Assembly (NCBI GenBank): GCA_002049885.1
Contig: MVCS01000108.1
Location: 1-5,732 of the forward strand
Direction of reading: 5' to 3'
Length of the DNA: 5,732 bases
Origin: Planctomycetales bacterium 4484_123
Lineage (GTDB): Bacteria > Planctomycetota > Phycisphaerae > SM23-33
A program made the translations under genes and the position numbers. The notes under the pieces were generated by a model, which saw nothing but the letters and a program-made list of their open reading frames with translations, searched no databases and was not told where the DNA came from. Shown here one piece after another: positions 5,642 to 5,732 of this stretch; position 1 is the first letter of the stretch, and each line of letters starts with the position of its first letter.

Positions 5642-5732
5642 GGAGAGGGCGGGATTCGCTATCGCGGCGCCTCGCCGGGCTCGGCGTCGAACCCGCGTTG
5701 CGTCGCTTCGCTCCGCGCGTGTTCGAATCCCG
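5642..5732. repeat. Palindromic element with a tRNA-Ser-3'-end-like arm, cut by the window edge
   Basis: CGGGATTCG (5650-5658) is matched by its perfect complement CGAATCCCG at the very last bases (5724-5732), 65 nt apart. The left arm extends outward as GGAGAGGG, so its reverse complement reads CGAATCCCGCCCTCTCC, which is what the T-arm and acceptor of a tRNA-Ser look like. A second, imperfect pair lies inside (CGGGCTCG at 5677 and CGAACCCG at 5688). The inner sequence does not fold as a tRNA. This suggests a dispersed palindromic repeat that continues beyond the window. Confidence 0.5.

Noticed and set aside
5642..5732. A tRNA-Ser gene, suggested by GGAGAGG near 5642 and TTCGAATCCCG at the end.
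   Set aside because: No D-arm, anticodon arm or serine variable arm can be formed from the interior. The T-stem pairing fails at the second pair on the plus strand, and the minus-strand T-loop is disrupted.

Overview
The window looks like a high-GC bacterial chromosome segment, most likely from a planctomycete or a similar lineage. The case rests on three things: a small secreted protein ending in a textbook PEP-CTERM tail (PEP, hydrophobic stretch, RRRR), a Gfo/Idh/MocA oxidoreductase, and the remnant of a sulfatase, families that are all abundant in Planctomycetota. The lineage is inference; no rRNA or complete tRNA is present to settle it. No complete phage, insertion sequence, CRISPR array or defence system is visible.

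Layout, left to right. Positions 1-211 are noncoding apart from a strong hairpin at 122-164. The PEP-CTERM protein (212-880, minus) has an unusually good sigma70-type promoter at 982-1010. A flavodoxin/WrbA-like protein (1212-1691, minus) lies upstream of it, with a short U-tailed hairpin between the two. The flavodoxin gene is divergent from a Gfo/Idh/MocA family oxidoreductase (1921-2907, plus). That gene converges on an unrecognised, soluble-looking 264-residue protein (3127-3921, minus), and the 219-bp gap between their ends can fold as a three-way junction. The 264-residue gene is in turn divergent from a calcineurin-like/LpxH-like metallophosphoesterase (4174-4902, plus). Their shared 252-bp control region carries an 11-bp direct repeat and a very stable leader hairpin. 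After the phosphoesterase comes a decayed sulfatase (about 4968-5471, plus) that lacks its N-terminal catalytic half and appears to have lost an internal block as well. The last 260 bp are noncoding and rich in inverted repeats. They end inside a palindromic element whose arm reads like the 3' end of a tRNA-Ser.

The genes do not form an obvious pathway. All five intact genes are arranged as single transcription units with their own promoter candidates, and no two share an operon. Nearly all the -10 candidates have the form TAnnAT followed by G with a weak -35; the PEP-CTERM promoter is the exception with a perfect TTGACA. The points most worth a second look are the terminal tRNA-Ser-like palindrome, the sulfatase remnant, the unknown 264-residue protein, and the regulatory architecture between it and the phosphoesterase.
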